Assembly (NCBI RefSeq): GCF_000314975.1
Contig: NZ_BAEN01000038.1
Span: 124,001 to 188,000, forward strand
Direction of reading: 5' to 3'
From: Aliiglaciecola lipolytica E3
GTDB taxonomy: Bacteria > Pseudomonadota > Gammaproteobacteria > Enterobacterales > Alteromonadaceae
DNA: 64,000 bases
Position 1 is the stretch's first letter; each line of letters begins with the position of its first letter. Both the position numbers and the translations under genes were made by a program. The notes under the pieces were generated by a model. The model did no database searches. It was given only the letters and a program-made list of their open reading frames with translations, and had not been told where the DNA came from. Positions 36,689-45,273 of the stretch are shown here, in pieces.

Positions 36689-37819
36689 ATGTTTATATAC
36701 AAAAAGCGGTATTTAAGGCTCGGAATTGCTTTATTGCTTATCGTTGTTAACTCCATAGTTGTTTTTTACATCGGTCGAGACCGCTTTGCTTTGCCAGATT
36801 GGTTTTCAACCCTGCAAGCGAATATTGGAGCGCTATTTGATAATGAAGACGACAACACTTCCAAGCTAAATGTCACGTTTGATAAAATTGAAAACCCACA
36901 AGCAGAAAAAGTGAACCTTATCGAACAACAAGACGCTAAATTGACTGGATCAACAAACATAATTAATCATGCTGAGTTGTCCATCCACGGTTCATTTTGT
37001 ACAGATAAACGGCCTGAATCCGCAAGTAAAAAAATATACTCCTGGATAGACGGTAATGGAATTCGCCACCTTAGTGATAAGCCTCGTCGAGTTGATAGTT
37101 CCACTCTTGTTTCAGTAATAGGTACTATTCCTGCTGAACAACTGTCAATTAACTACATAAGCGCTCCTCCTTCATTCGATATTAAACAGAAAATTCACGA
37201 GCGGGTAATGGCAAACAAAGCCTTATTTGCACAAATTACGCCTAAAGAATTAATTAAGCCTGTTACGATCAACTTTAGAATTTTCAACAACAAACATACC
37301 TACCAAAAATATCAGCAACGTATAGCCCCTTCTTTAAATTCGGCAGTCGGATTTTATTCAAGTGGTATAAATGAGTCTGTGGTTTTAATGCAAAACGAAC
37401 AACAAAGTGTAAATACAGCGGTACATGAGGCCATGCACTCAATTAATCGTCATTGGTTTGGTCATATGAGTAAATGGCTCAATGAAGGTATTGCTGAATA
37501 TGCAGAATCAAGCCAAATGAATTCTTATTCTAAGAACCACTGGTTAGCACATATTAGACGAAATGGGGCTGTTTCATTGAGTAAGTTATTTAATGTAAAT
37601 CAGCACCAATGGAACGCTCAAAGTACCAAGATGTATGCGACAAGCTGGGCGTTGATCGCATTTTTGATGGATACACAGCCAAAAACGTTATCTCGTTTAT
37701 TACTAGAAGAAAATAATAACGGATGTAAAGTCATCAACATCAATGATATTGAACGTATAACATCAAAACAGCTATCAGTGTTGCAAAGTGCGTTTGATAA
37801 TTGGGTACAGCAAATTTAA
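36689..37819 (+). CDS. Membrane-anchored DUF4124 protein with gluzincin-like peptidase motif
   Basis: A 376-residue protein with one N-terminal transmembrane segment (about residues 9-28). A DUF4124-type segment follows (IYSWIDGNGIRHLSDKP, about 116-132), a short fold common in envelope proteins. The C-terminal part holds HEAMH at 246-250 and WLNEGIAEYAE at 263-273, the HExxH plus NExxxxE layout of gluzincin/peptidase-MA-like zinc enzymes. It probably acts in the periplasm on an unknown substrate. ATG 36689 has AAGG six bases upstream; the longer TTG-started frame from 36659 was rejected. Peptidase activity is inferred from the motif. Confidence 0.75.
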   Translation: MFIYKKRYLRLGIALLLIVVNSIVVFYIGRDRFALPDWFSTLQANIGALFDNEDDNTSKLNVTFDKIENPQAEKVNLIEQQDAKLTGSTNIINHAELSIHGSFCTDKRPESASKKIYSWIDGNGIRHLSDKPRRVDSSTLVSVIGTIPAEQLSINYISAPPSFDIKQKIHERVMANKALFAQITPKELIKPVTINFRIFNNKHTYQKYQQRIAPSLNSAVGFYSSGINESVVLMQNEQQSVNTAVHEAMHSINRHWFGHMSKWLNEGIAEYAESSQMNSYSKNHWLAHIRRNGAVSLSKLFNVNQHQWNAQSTKMYATSWALIAFLMDTQPKTLSRLLLEENNNGCKVININDIERITSKQLSVLQSAFDNWVQQI

Positions 37820-38132
37820 ACCATCGCTTTTTTTAAGCCAAAATAGAATCAGCTCTAAGCTAGCTCGATAAAAAATGAAGCCATGCAAACAAGCGAATTG
37901 GGATCTTTAATTAGGATGGTTATTTACGACATGCCTGAGCCTGGTCGTGAGACCGTTAGGACTAATTAATGATATCGAGCGCCAATTAAAATTTACCTTC
38001 ACACTAAAATAATAACGCTAATTTTAATTATGTACTTTCATGTAACATGGGTGAGCTTTGCGTCACTAACAAAAAAGCACCTTACGGTGAGTAAGGTGCT
38101 TAATAATAATGTTTTTTGATTGCTAACTGAGC
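37820..38132. other. Intergenic region with a terminator
   Basis: Between convergent genes. Apart from the hairpin at 38071-38101 I see no gene or repeat. Confidence 0.55.
38071..38101 (-). terminator. Intrinsic terminator of the PEP-CTERM gene
   Basis: AAGCACCTTAC and GTAAGGTGCTT form an 11-bp stem with a 5-base loop; read on the minus strand it is followed by a T-run. Confidence 0.92.
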
Positions 38133-38786
38133 TTACGACTTTTTAAATTTGCGAGAAGCCAATCCAATCAAACCCAAAGCCAATATTGCGAGTGTTGATG
38201 GCTCTGGTACAACCGCTTTGTTCGCACGTAATGCATCGAATATTAAAAAAGATGAGCTTGTGATGCTTGAATGAGAAATTACAACACTATCAAATGCAGA
38301 ACCTTGGGTTGCTTCCCATCCTTGCCAGTTATAATTTCCAAACCCTACAGTGATATCATCTTGAGCAATTAAGTTTCCATCGTCAAAAAAGCTTATAGTG
38401 CTTGATGTAGTAGTGAATAGTGAATTGAAATAACCACCAAAACTCGATAACGATTCATTGAAAGCAATTTCCATTTCTCCGGTACCATTAATAAAAGATG
38501 CGACTTAAGAACCTTCTACTACCCCAGAGACACATCCACATTCGCCTCCACTCCAAGAACTAGTTGTGTGATAAAAGCCACTACCCGTTAATGAGAATGT
38601 TGCTTGGTTCTCAAAACCGAAGAAAGAAGCAGAGCTAAATCCGGGTGATTGGTTTGCTTCGAAACCTTCATAAAGCTCACCAGTAAATTCAGAAGCTGAT
38701 ATAACCCCCGCATTTGCTTGGCTTACAAGACTGGTTGCAGACAAAAATAAGATCGTAGATAAAACTTTCGTAAATTTATTATTCAT
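38133..38786 (-). pseudogene. PEP-CTERM sorting-domain protein, broken by an in-frame TAA
   Basis: The reading frame starts at ATG 38786 (AGGA 7 bases upstream) with a signal peptide (LSTILFLSATSLVSQANA), and ends at 38133 after the sorting signal VVPEPSTLAILALGLIGLA and a basic tail, the mark of proteins handled by exosortase. An in-frame TAA at 38505-38507 interrupts it (context EGS-stop-VASF), giving pieces of 93 residues and, downstream, 113 residues from an internal ATG at 38474. Both pieces share one frame, so a single substitution explains the break. The intact product would be about 217 residues; role unknown, probably surface or matrix. The promoter side and terminator remain intact. 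Confidence 0.8.
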
Positions 38787-39025
38787 TTGATATTCCTTTT
38801 AACTTCTTCAAAAAACGACATGAAAGAATAAAACTAAAAGCGATAAGACATCACGAATTATACACGCATGGAATAAATAGCAAAAATCACACCAAGAAAC
38901 ATTTCCATATAATTCAGTACGATAGGTAATTATTAAGAGGGTGTACTTTGATTATGTAAATTATTTTGACATGTAAAAGATAGTTTAATGCATAGATACA
39001 AATGGCGAGTTAAAGGTAATAAATT

Positions 39026-39054
39026 GCCCTACCAATATATAACGTTGGCAGGGC
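39026..39054 (-). terminator. Probable terminator after the GH13 enzyme gene
   Basis: GCCCT-A-CCAA and TTGG-C-AGGGC pair around a 9-base loop; on the minus strand it is followed by a moderately T-rich AATTTATTA. Confidence 0.55.
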
Positions 39055-39065
39055 CTACTGAACGT

Positions 39066-41249
39066 TTAAAAGCTACCGAACGAATTAACAGCACCACTTG
39101 ATTGGGTTGTTATTTGATTATTTGCGCCACTTTGCCAAACCACAGCGCCAACATCGCGTTTAATACATTTCCATTCGATAGAAGTATTAGCTGGCAGGTT
39201 AGTCACTGTCTCAGTCCAAGTAGGATAAGCGCTAGCAGACAGTTTTATAGCTGCATTAGTGTCCCAGTTGCCTAATTCCGGAATATTTCCAACCACATAC
39301 ACGTTTTGACCCCATGTGGTAGTGCCATTATTACAGGTGAAGTTTACCGCTGCACTAGTTGAGCTGCGCGCTAATATCACAGCACCATAAGCAGGAATAT
39401 GTACGTTATTACTAGTGTTTACTACGCCCTCCCCTCTGCTTGCTACAGGCACTCCGCCTAAGTTGTATTGATTCCAGCTAGTGTTTGCCACTTCTAGATA
39501 AGAACCACTTACACCAACGTCATAGTTGTACCAGGTAGTGGGACCAAAATTCATCACAATGAGGTATTTGCCACCGTCACGGGTAAAAGCAGCTACACCA
39601 TTATTATTGTGAATATGAGTAACCAAGCTATCTCCGCTGGCAAAACTTAGAGGATCACCTGCTCTAACCGCATTCATTTTTTTGTACCATGCTAAGATTT
39701 TTGAGCGTCCTGCATCATTTTGATAGTCACTTAATGGCAGTCGGTCATCCCACCAATCAATATGAAATTGAGTACTCTCTCCTCCCTCTTGCCCCATGAA
39801 TACCATCGGTGTGCCACGCGCTAAAACCGTTCCTGTAAGCGATAATTGATTCATCTCCCACCCTTTACCATCGCGTCCACGCTTGGCTAAGCGATCATCA
39901 GTATTCCCTACTTCATCATGCGATTCACTATAAACAGTAGCGTCTTGCCAACCATCACCGAAGTGTCCAAAGACCGGCCATAAGTTATCCAAGTGTCCAC
40001 CCGTTAGAACCGATTTAAAATTGTCATGAAAGGTGTCTGTCCATTGGCTGTCCATAGGCCCATGTGCACTGCCTTCTACAGTCGAGCCTAAGTTATCAGC
40101 GGTGAGACCCCACCAGTCCGGCAATTCTTCAGCCGTAAACCATATATTCGGATCTTCAGTCTTTATTTTGCCATATAGTTCTCGTAGAAAATCCCATCCA
40201 CCACCGTCACCGGCTTGCGTAATGTAGCCACTATAGTTGTTATGGATAGTATTTGTATGGTCAAAACGGAACCCATCAATTTTGAATTCACGGGCCAAAT
40301 ACAGCACGTTTTGAATCAAGAAATGTTTAGCGACGTCATTGTTAAAATTGTATAACGGGCCCCAAACCGTATCCCCATCAGCATAGGTATTATTGTTCAT
40401 GGTATACAAAATGTTGTCACCGATGCCTAAGTGATTAAACTCTAAATCTAATATTACTGCTATACCTCTTTGATGGGCTTCATCTACCATCGCTTTAAGG
40501 GCATCAGGACCACCGTAAGAAGATTCAATAGCATAGAAAAAAGATGGGTTATAACCCCAACTCAATTCACCAGCAAACTCGTTTACCGGCAGTAACTGAA
40601 TTGCTGTCACACCTAAATCACTTAAATAATCATTAGTGTTATTGGCATTTAACTCTTCAGTGATTTCGTCTAGGGGAGATTCATTATTTCGATCAGTAAA
40701 ACGTAAAGGATGTAACTGATAAATATTTAAATCACTTTGATCCGGTCTTTGCCAATTTGAAGATTGCCATTGATAATCATCACTAAGGTAAATTTTTGAC
40801 ATTCCGCTAGAAAGATTGGAATGGGTTACCCAACGCGCGGCAGGATCTTGAAAGGTCAGTTGCTGGCCACCTCGAATAAGCTGAAAGCGGTAGCTGTCGC
40901 CATGTTGCGGGGCACGTATAAAGCTAGCGTCTGTTCCTTTAAACCACCAGAATTTTCCGTCTGGGGTTCTAGTCATAGTCACCGCGCCAGTCTCTCCATT
41001 AGTGAAATCACCGTAGAGTTTTACATTTGTATCGCCAGATTGAGTATGTAATATCGCAAACCAATGATTACCTTCTTTGTATACACCAGGGGAGCGCTGC
41101 CAAATTGCGTTAGGGTCTCCATCAAGCCAAGCATCAGCATGGACACTTAGCGAACAAACTAAAAACAATACGCCTACAACGTGTTGCCACTTAGTTAAAC
41201 AAAACAACCTCTGACACTGAACATGGATCTTTCTTAATACGTAATTCAT
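39066..41249 (-). CDS. Secreted GH13 alpha-glucan-active enzyme with CBM20
   Basis: A 727-residue extracellular enzyme acting on starch- or glycogen-like alpha-glucans. A signal peptide (to about residue 37, ending SVHA) precedes an N-terminal CBM48-like beta domain (about 50-150) and a GH13 barrel (about 175-560). Nucleophile Asp330 (DGFRFD), acid/base Glu374 (FTAEEL) and Asp445 (SESHDE) are intact; region I reads DLEFNH in place of the common DxVxNH. A C-terminal CBM20 starch-binding module (about 630-727; YVVGNIPELGNWDT) follows. Resemblance to branching-enzyme-like GH13 proteins makes amylase versus transferase uncertain. ATG 41249 has GGGAGG upstream; a GTG at 41261 is part of that site. 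Confidence 0.9.
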   Translation of the reverse strand: MNYVLRKIHVQCQRLFCLTKWQHVVGVLFLVCSLSVHADAWLDGDPNAIWQRSPGVYKEGNHWFAILHTQSGDTNVKLYGDFTNGETGAVTMTRTPDGKFWWFKGTDASFIRAPQHGDSYRFQLIRGGQQLTFQDPAARWVTHSNLSSGMSKIYLSDDYQWQSSNWQRPDQSDLNIYQLHPLRFTDRNNESPLDEITEELNANNTNDYLSDLGVTAIQLLPVNEFAGELSWGYNPSFFYAIESSYGGPDALKAMVDEAHQRGIAVILDLEFNHLGIGDNILYTMNNNTYADGDTVWGPLYNFNNDVAKHFLIQNVLYLAREFKIDGFRFDHTNTIHNNYSGYITQAGDGGGWDFLRELYGKIKTEDPNIWFTAEELPDWWGLTADNLGSTVEGSAHGPMDSQWTDTFHDNFKSVLTGGHLDNLWPVFGHFGDGWQDATVYSESHDEVGNTDDRLAKRGRDGKGWEMNQLSLTGTVLARGTPMVFMGQEGGESTQFHIDWWDDRLPLSDYQNDAGRSKILAWYKKMNAVRAGDPLSFASGDSLVTHIHNNNGVAAFTRDGGKYLIVMNFGPTTWYNYDVGVSGSYLEVANTSWNQYNLGGVPVASRGEGVVNTSNNVHIPAYGAVILARSSTSAAVNFTCNNGTTTWGQNVYVVGNIPELGNWDTNAAIKLSASAYPTWTETVTNLPANTSIEWKCIKRDVGAVVWQSGANNQITTQSSGAVNSFGSF

Positions 41250-41487
41250 TGGCCCTCCCACTCATTTTAAAATTAACATTTGCCTGCTCTAATTAACCAA
41301 ACATTAACATTTGAATTCATAAATACAGCCATATGCAGACCTGAATACGTATGCATCTGGTCACATTTGTTGTTTATTTGTTAACAAACCTGGGGGAAGG
41401 AGTTGGAGTATTGATACTTGATTAAAAGACGCTCATTAAGTCATATATCGTCGATAAAGTAGTCAAAACAATTTTGCTTTCCTACAC

Positions 41488-41691
41488 TTATTTAAGCGCG
41501 CTTTTTTTATTAGTTTTAAATAAAAATCCAATAATAAATCCGATCAGTAGCATTAATGCAATTAGTACCGCACGAGGCATGCTAATTTGCCAGAAAAATA
41601 CTTGAACAGTCATAATTTGTATATTTTGTAAAATGAGAATAACCGCTAACACCAGCAGTGTAATAATCAGATAGTGATGTATTTTATGCAC
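41488..41691 (-). CDS. LapA-like (DUF1049) membrane protein
   Basis: A 67-residue protein with two transmembrane segments and the LapA/DUF1049 pattern: VILILQNIQIMTVQVFFWQI in the middle and IALMLLIGFIIGFLF near the C-terminus, ending in a basic tail. Family members are linked to lipopolysaccharide assembly in enterobacteria; the role here is not shown. It stands alone ahead of the amylolytic gene. Confidence 0.8.
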   Translation of the reverse strand: MHKIHHYLIITLLVLAVILILQNIQIMTVQVFFWQISMPRAVLIALMLLIGFIIGFLFKTNKKSALK

Positions 41692-41885
41692 CCACTTATT
41701 CCTTAAAACAGAATTGATTAGTCATATACTCTGTTAACCTTAGTACACAATTTTTGTGGTGTAAAAATTGTCTTAATTCGTTTTGCAAAAGCATTTTTTA
41801 TCAAAGTTGATTGGTTTCAATATTTTATAATTTATTAAGGCGTACCGTTGAGCCGGTCAAGCTTAATTCATTTACGGAGATAACC

Positions 41886-42797
41886 ATGAACGCACCCCAA
41901 AAAATTTTAGTCGTTATTAGTGGAAAAAGAAAACAACACGAGTCCCTACTTAGGGCGTTGAAATTTGCCGAGTATAATGACATTCATATTCACTTGGTCA
42001 CTGTCATCTACGAACCTATTTTGGAACTCACAGACGTCCTATCCAGCGACCATCGCAAAGAAATGAAAAAAGAGTATTTGGCCGATAGATTTCTTTATAT
42101 GAATACCATTATTGCCGATCTCGAAAAGAAAAATATCCGCTGCACAGCACATGTAGAATGGTGTCAGGATGTAGCAAAAGGCATTGAAGATGCGGTAAAC
42201 AATTTACGGCCTGATTTAGTAATTAAACGCATCACAGCGGATTCGACAAGTATCAACCCATTTGCCATGCCTATCGATAGACATTTACTGCGTCATTGCA
42301 ATGCCCCGCTTCTATTAGTGAAAAAAGCCGCTTGGGAAGATGCACCAATATTAGCTGCGGTGGACGTATTAGCTAAAGATGAAGACCACATTAAGCTAAA
42401 CCACGCAATACTCGATTCAGCCCAATTTTTATCGCAACTGAGCGCAAGTGAAGTTCACACTGTTAGCGCATATATCGTACACAATATGAGTGCAGCAGTT
42501 GATTTTCCTGCAATAAATCTTCATCAACTGAGTGAAAACAGTGCTAAGTTTCATAGTGAAAAGCTCGATTCTATGGAAAAAGAGCATGGACTAACCATGG
42601 CGAAAAAACACGTCGAATCTGGCGTGCCTGAAACGGTTATACCCAATGTGGTAAAGCAAATCGACGCACAAATGGTGATTTTAGGAACCGTTGCCAGAAA
42701 AGGTGTATCGGCCTTCTTTTTAGGCAACACGGCAGAATCGATTTTGGCTGAACTCAATTGTGAAGTGTTGGCTTTAAACCTTAATGCTATAAATTAA
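41886..42797 (+). CDS. uspE: UspE-like tandem universal stress protein
   Basis: A 303-residue cytoplasmic protein with two universal-stress-protein domains in tandem (about 1-150 and 155-303), as in UspE. The second domain ends with VILGTVARKGVSAFFLGNTAESILAEL-type nucleotide-fold motif (G-x2-G-x9-G-S/T region), while the first has lost much of it (DLVIKRIT...PIDRHLLRHCNAPLLLV). ATG 41886 follows GGAG by 6 bases; the upstream ATG at 41811 adds 25 residues outside the fold and was rejected. Confidence 0.88.
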   Translation: MNAPQKILVVISGKRKQHESLLRALKFAEYNDIHIHLVTVIYEPILELTDVLSSDHRKEMKKEYLADRFLYMNTIIADLEKKNIRCTAHVEWCQDVAKGIEDAVNNLRPDLVIKRITADSTSINPFAMPIDRHLLRHCNAPLLLVKKAAWEDAPILAAVDVLAKDEDHIKLNHAILDSAQFLSQLSASEVHTVSAYIVHNMSAAVDFPAINLHQLSENSAKFHSEKLDSMEKEHGLTMAKKHVESGVPETVIPNVVKQIDAQMVILGTVARKGVSAFFLGNTAESILAELNCEVLALNLNAIN

Positions 42798-42941
42798 TAT
42801 CGAAAGCGTTTAATACAGCAATTCGTGTGCTCTGCCCTACAAAAATATACATTTGAAACTGTGCATATGTATGGTGGATTTTACTTTTTTCAATTTTTGG
42901 GTTTAACTTAAGTTAAATAAATAGACCAAGTTGTTACTAAA

Positions 42942-43382
42942 TTGCAGGAACACGGTGATTACATAGTTAGCAGAAGCCAGCAAGTAATATTGTTTGCAGG
43001 ACGCGGGCCGTGGAATGATGAATCACTCATGCACGGTACTCGTCAAATGGCGGTTAATATTGGTAATTTAGATAAATCACGTCCTTGGGCCCAGTTGAGC
43101 TGTTTATTTGGCGAATGTCTGTTACCGCCTTCTACATTTAATATGTTCGTTAAGCAGAGTAAAATTCGCAAAGAGATGGGCTTACAAGCGCTTGCAATTG
43201 TGATTCTCGATACAGATATCATGAATACAATCAAACAACAGCTAACCTCTGCATATCAAGAAGTCGGAATTGAACATGCTTTTTTTACATCTATTGATGA
43301 AGCCATTCAATGGCTTGAGCAACAACATATAGAATTAGACTCACAGTTCATTACTCAGTTCTATAACGATCACCCACTTTAA
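42942..43382 (+). CDS. Unrecognised 146-residue protein, STAS-like
   Basis: A soluble protein resembling small Alteromonadales proteins with a STAS-like alternation of strands and helices: HGDYIVSRSQQVILFAGRG at the start, LQALAIVILDTDI in the middle, YQEVGIEHAFFTSIDEAIQWLEQQ at the end. The start looks to be TTG 42942, with no strong ribosome site; an in-frame TAA lies 24 bases upstream, so there is no room for an earlier ATG. Function unknown. Confidence 0.6.
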   Translation: MQEHGDYIVSRSQQVILFAGRGPWNDESLMHGTRQMAVNIGNLDKSRPWAQLSCLFGECLLPPSTFNMFVKQSKIRKEMGLQALAIVILDTDIMNTIKQQLTSAYQEVGIEHAFFTSIDEAIQWLEQQHIELDSQFITQFYNDHPL

Positions 43383-43396
43383 CCAAGCACTAACAT

Positions 43397-43520
43397 AATG
43401 CCCCAAAATTGGGACATTACCACTATACAACGCCACAATGTCCCTTTTAAGATACATTAAACAAAGGTTGATAAAGTCTTAAATATGGAACATTATTAGC
43501 CTATATACCAATAATGTTCC
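43397..43520. promoter_or_regulatory. Array of hipBA operator-like half-sites
   Basis: Five copies of an AATGTYCC-like octamer occur before hipB: AATGCCCC (43397) with GGGACATT (43411) forms a 22-bp palindrome; AATGTCCC stands alone (43437); GGAACATT (43487) and AATGTTCC (43513) form a perfect 11-bp inverted repeat, GGAACATTATT / AATAATGTTCC, with a 12-base loop ending 23 bases before the hipB ATG. Such an array suits autorepression by HipB, but binding is inferred. Confidence 0.6.
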
Positions 43521-43543
43521 CATTTAAACCCATTAAGGTAGTT

Positions 43544-43858
43544 ATGCAATTGAAAAATTTAGTCGCAGATTTAGGAGAGCGTTTAAAACAAGCGCGCTTA
43601 AACGCGGATTTAACACAGCAAAACTTAGCGGATAAAACGGGATTATCTCGAAAAGTGATTATGCGTGCCGAAAAAGGACAGGCACAATTAGAAACGGTCG
43701 TGGCGATTTTAATGGCATTAGATTTAACCAAGCAACTAGACTTGTTCATCCCCATTGCCACAGAATCCCCCGTCCAATTAGCAAAACGCCAAGGCCAACG
43801 ACGTCAAAGGGCTTCAGGCAACCAAGTAACACCTAAAAAAGGTGTGAGTACATGGTAA
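43544..43858 (+). CDS. hipB: HipB-like XRE antitoxin
   Basis: A 104-residue helix-turn-helix repressor/antitoxin. The XRE domain (about 8-65) has RLKQARLNADLTQQNLADKTGLS (helices 2-3) and a basic, disordered-looking C-terminal tail. It overlaps hipA by a few bases, the normal toxin-antitoxin arrangement. ATG 43544 is five bases after AAGG; an ATG at 43514 lies upstream inside the operator-like region and was rejected. Confidence 0.9.
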   Translation: MQLKNLVADLGERLKQARLNADLTQQNLADKTGLSRKVIMRAEKGQAQLETVVAILMALDLTKQLDLFIPIATESPVQLAKRQGQRRQRASGNQVTPKKGVSTW

Positions 43859-45171
43859 TGGAAGTCGTTATTGTTCATTATGAAGATTATGAAGTGGGCG
43901 CAGTCAGTTACGACACAGAAAAACAACTCGGTGCATTTGAGTACACATCTGCATTCATCAAAAGCGGTATCCAACTTTCACCGCTAAAGATGCCCTTATC
44001 TAAGCAAGTTTATACTTTCCCTGAGGCGGATTTTGCAGCCTTTAAAGGATTACCGGGGATGATAGCTGATTCCCTACCCGATGATTTCGGTAATGCTGTA
44101 ATCAATGCATGGGTTGCTTCACAAGGTAAATCGCCAAAAGACATATCACCACTACAACGACTAAAATATACTGGAACTCGCGGTATGGGAGCATTAACTT
44201 TTGCTCCTGCAACGCGACATAAAAATCTTAATGCGTCACAACAATTAGAAGTTGAAAATCTAGTAGAAATAGCGCAGGAAATAGTTAACCAACGCTCTGA
44301 GTTCAATGTGTCATTAAGCCAGCAAGGTCAGGAAGATAAAGAAGCGATGATGGCGCTAATGTCAGTAGGAATGAGTGCTGGGGGAGCGCGTCCTAAAGCT
44401 GTATTAGCCTTTAATGATGATTTTACCCAGGTTCGCTCCGGACAAACTCAAGCGCCTAAAGGTTTTAATCATTACTTAATGAAATTTGATGGAGTGAATG
44501 AGCACAATACCAACCAAGAAACCTTTGGTGACCCCATGGGTTATGGTGCAATGGAATACGTCTATTATTTAATGGCGACTAACTGTCAAATTGACATGAT
44601 GCCCTGTTATTTGCTAGATGAAGGAAAGCGCCGCCACTTCATCACAAAACGATTTGATCGAATCGAAAATGAAAAAGTGCACGTACAAACACTCAACGGT
44701 CTTGCACACGTTAGTTTTAAACAAGTTGGTATATATTCCTATGCTGAACTGTTTGATGTTGCTCGCCAGTTACAATTAAGTGCACAAGAAGCGGAACAAT
44801 TATTTAGACGAATGGTATTTAACGTTGTCGCCAGAAATCATGATGACCACGCAAAAAATATCTCATTTATGTTTAATAAAAATAAAGAATGGACGTTAGC
44901 ACCGGCTTACGACCTAGCCTACAGCTATAAGCCCGGTAGTAAATGGGTAAATAGTCATTGGATGTCATTAAATGCGAAGCGAGATAATTTCGATAGACAC
45001 GATTTCTACACTTTCAGCAGTCTAAGTCCTATTTTTAACAAACGGAAAATTGATCGCATTATAGATGAGGTCGTAGAACAAGTATCAAAATGGAAAAGGT
45101 TAGCAAACGAGTATCAGGTACCAAAAGTGCTTGTTGACGAAATTCAATCTAACCTGAGGTTATCTTTGTAA
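43852..45171 (+). CDS. hipA: HipA-like serine/threonine kinase toxin
   Basis: A 439-residue HipA-family kinase. HipA of E. coli phosphorylates GltX and causes persistence. Visible motifs: an N-terminal couple_hipA region, GARPKAVLAF (P-loop-like region, about 175), LMKFDG, ITKRFDRI and the catalytic VARNHDDHAKNISF (catalytic Asp plus Asn/Lys) followed by LAPAYDLAYS (metal-binding DxD-like). The catalytic residues look intact. ATG 43852 overlaps hipB. Coding is full length. Confidence 0.92.
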   Translation: MVMEVVIVHYEDYEVGAVSYDTEKQLGAFEYTSAFIKSGIQLSPLKMPLSKQVYTFPEADFAAFKGLPGMIADSLPDDFGNAVINAWVASQGKSPKDISPLQRLKYTGTRGMGALTFAPATRHKNLNASQQLEVENLVEIAQEIVNQRSEFNVSLSQQGQEDKEAMMALMSVGMSAGGARPKAVLAFNDDFTQVRSGQTQAPKGFNHYLMKFDGVNEHNTNQETFGDPMGYGAMEYVYYLMATNCQIDMMPCYLLDEGKRRHFITKRFDRIENEKVHVQTLNGLAHVSFKQVGIYSYAELFDVARQLQLSAQEAEQLFRRMVFNVVARNHDDHAKNISFMFNKNKEWTLAPAYDLAYSYKPGSKWVNSHWMSLNAKRDNFDRHDFYTFSSLSPIFNKRKIDRIIDEVVEQVSKWKRLANEYQVPKVLVDEIQSNLRLSL

Positions 45172-45273
45172 ATTTATTCACATGTTAAGCTACACAAATC
45201 CTTAGATTTATCTTTGGAAAATTGAAAACCGCAGTGCAGCGTTTTAATTGAGCACAATTTAATGGGGAAAAAC

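Noticed and set aside
33925-38900. att-site duplication of the tmRNA 3' end
   Set aside because: I looked for a second copy of the T-arm/acceptor sequence to the right and found none, so an island boundary is not claimed.
41377-41388. Palindrome TTTGTTAACAAA upstream of the GH13 gene
   Set aside because: A perfect 12-bp palindrome, but short, AT-rich and 128 bases upstream; could arise by chance, and no regulator family was recognisable.
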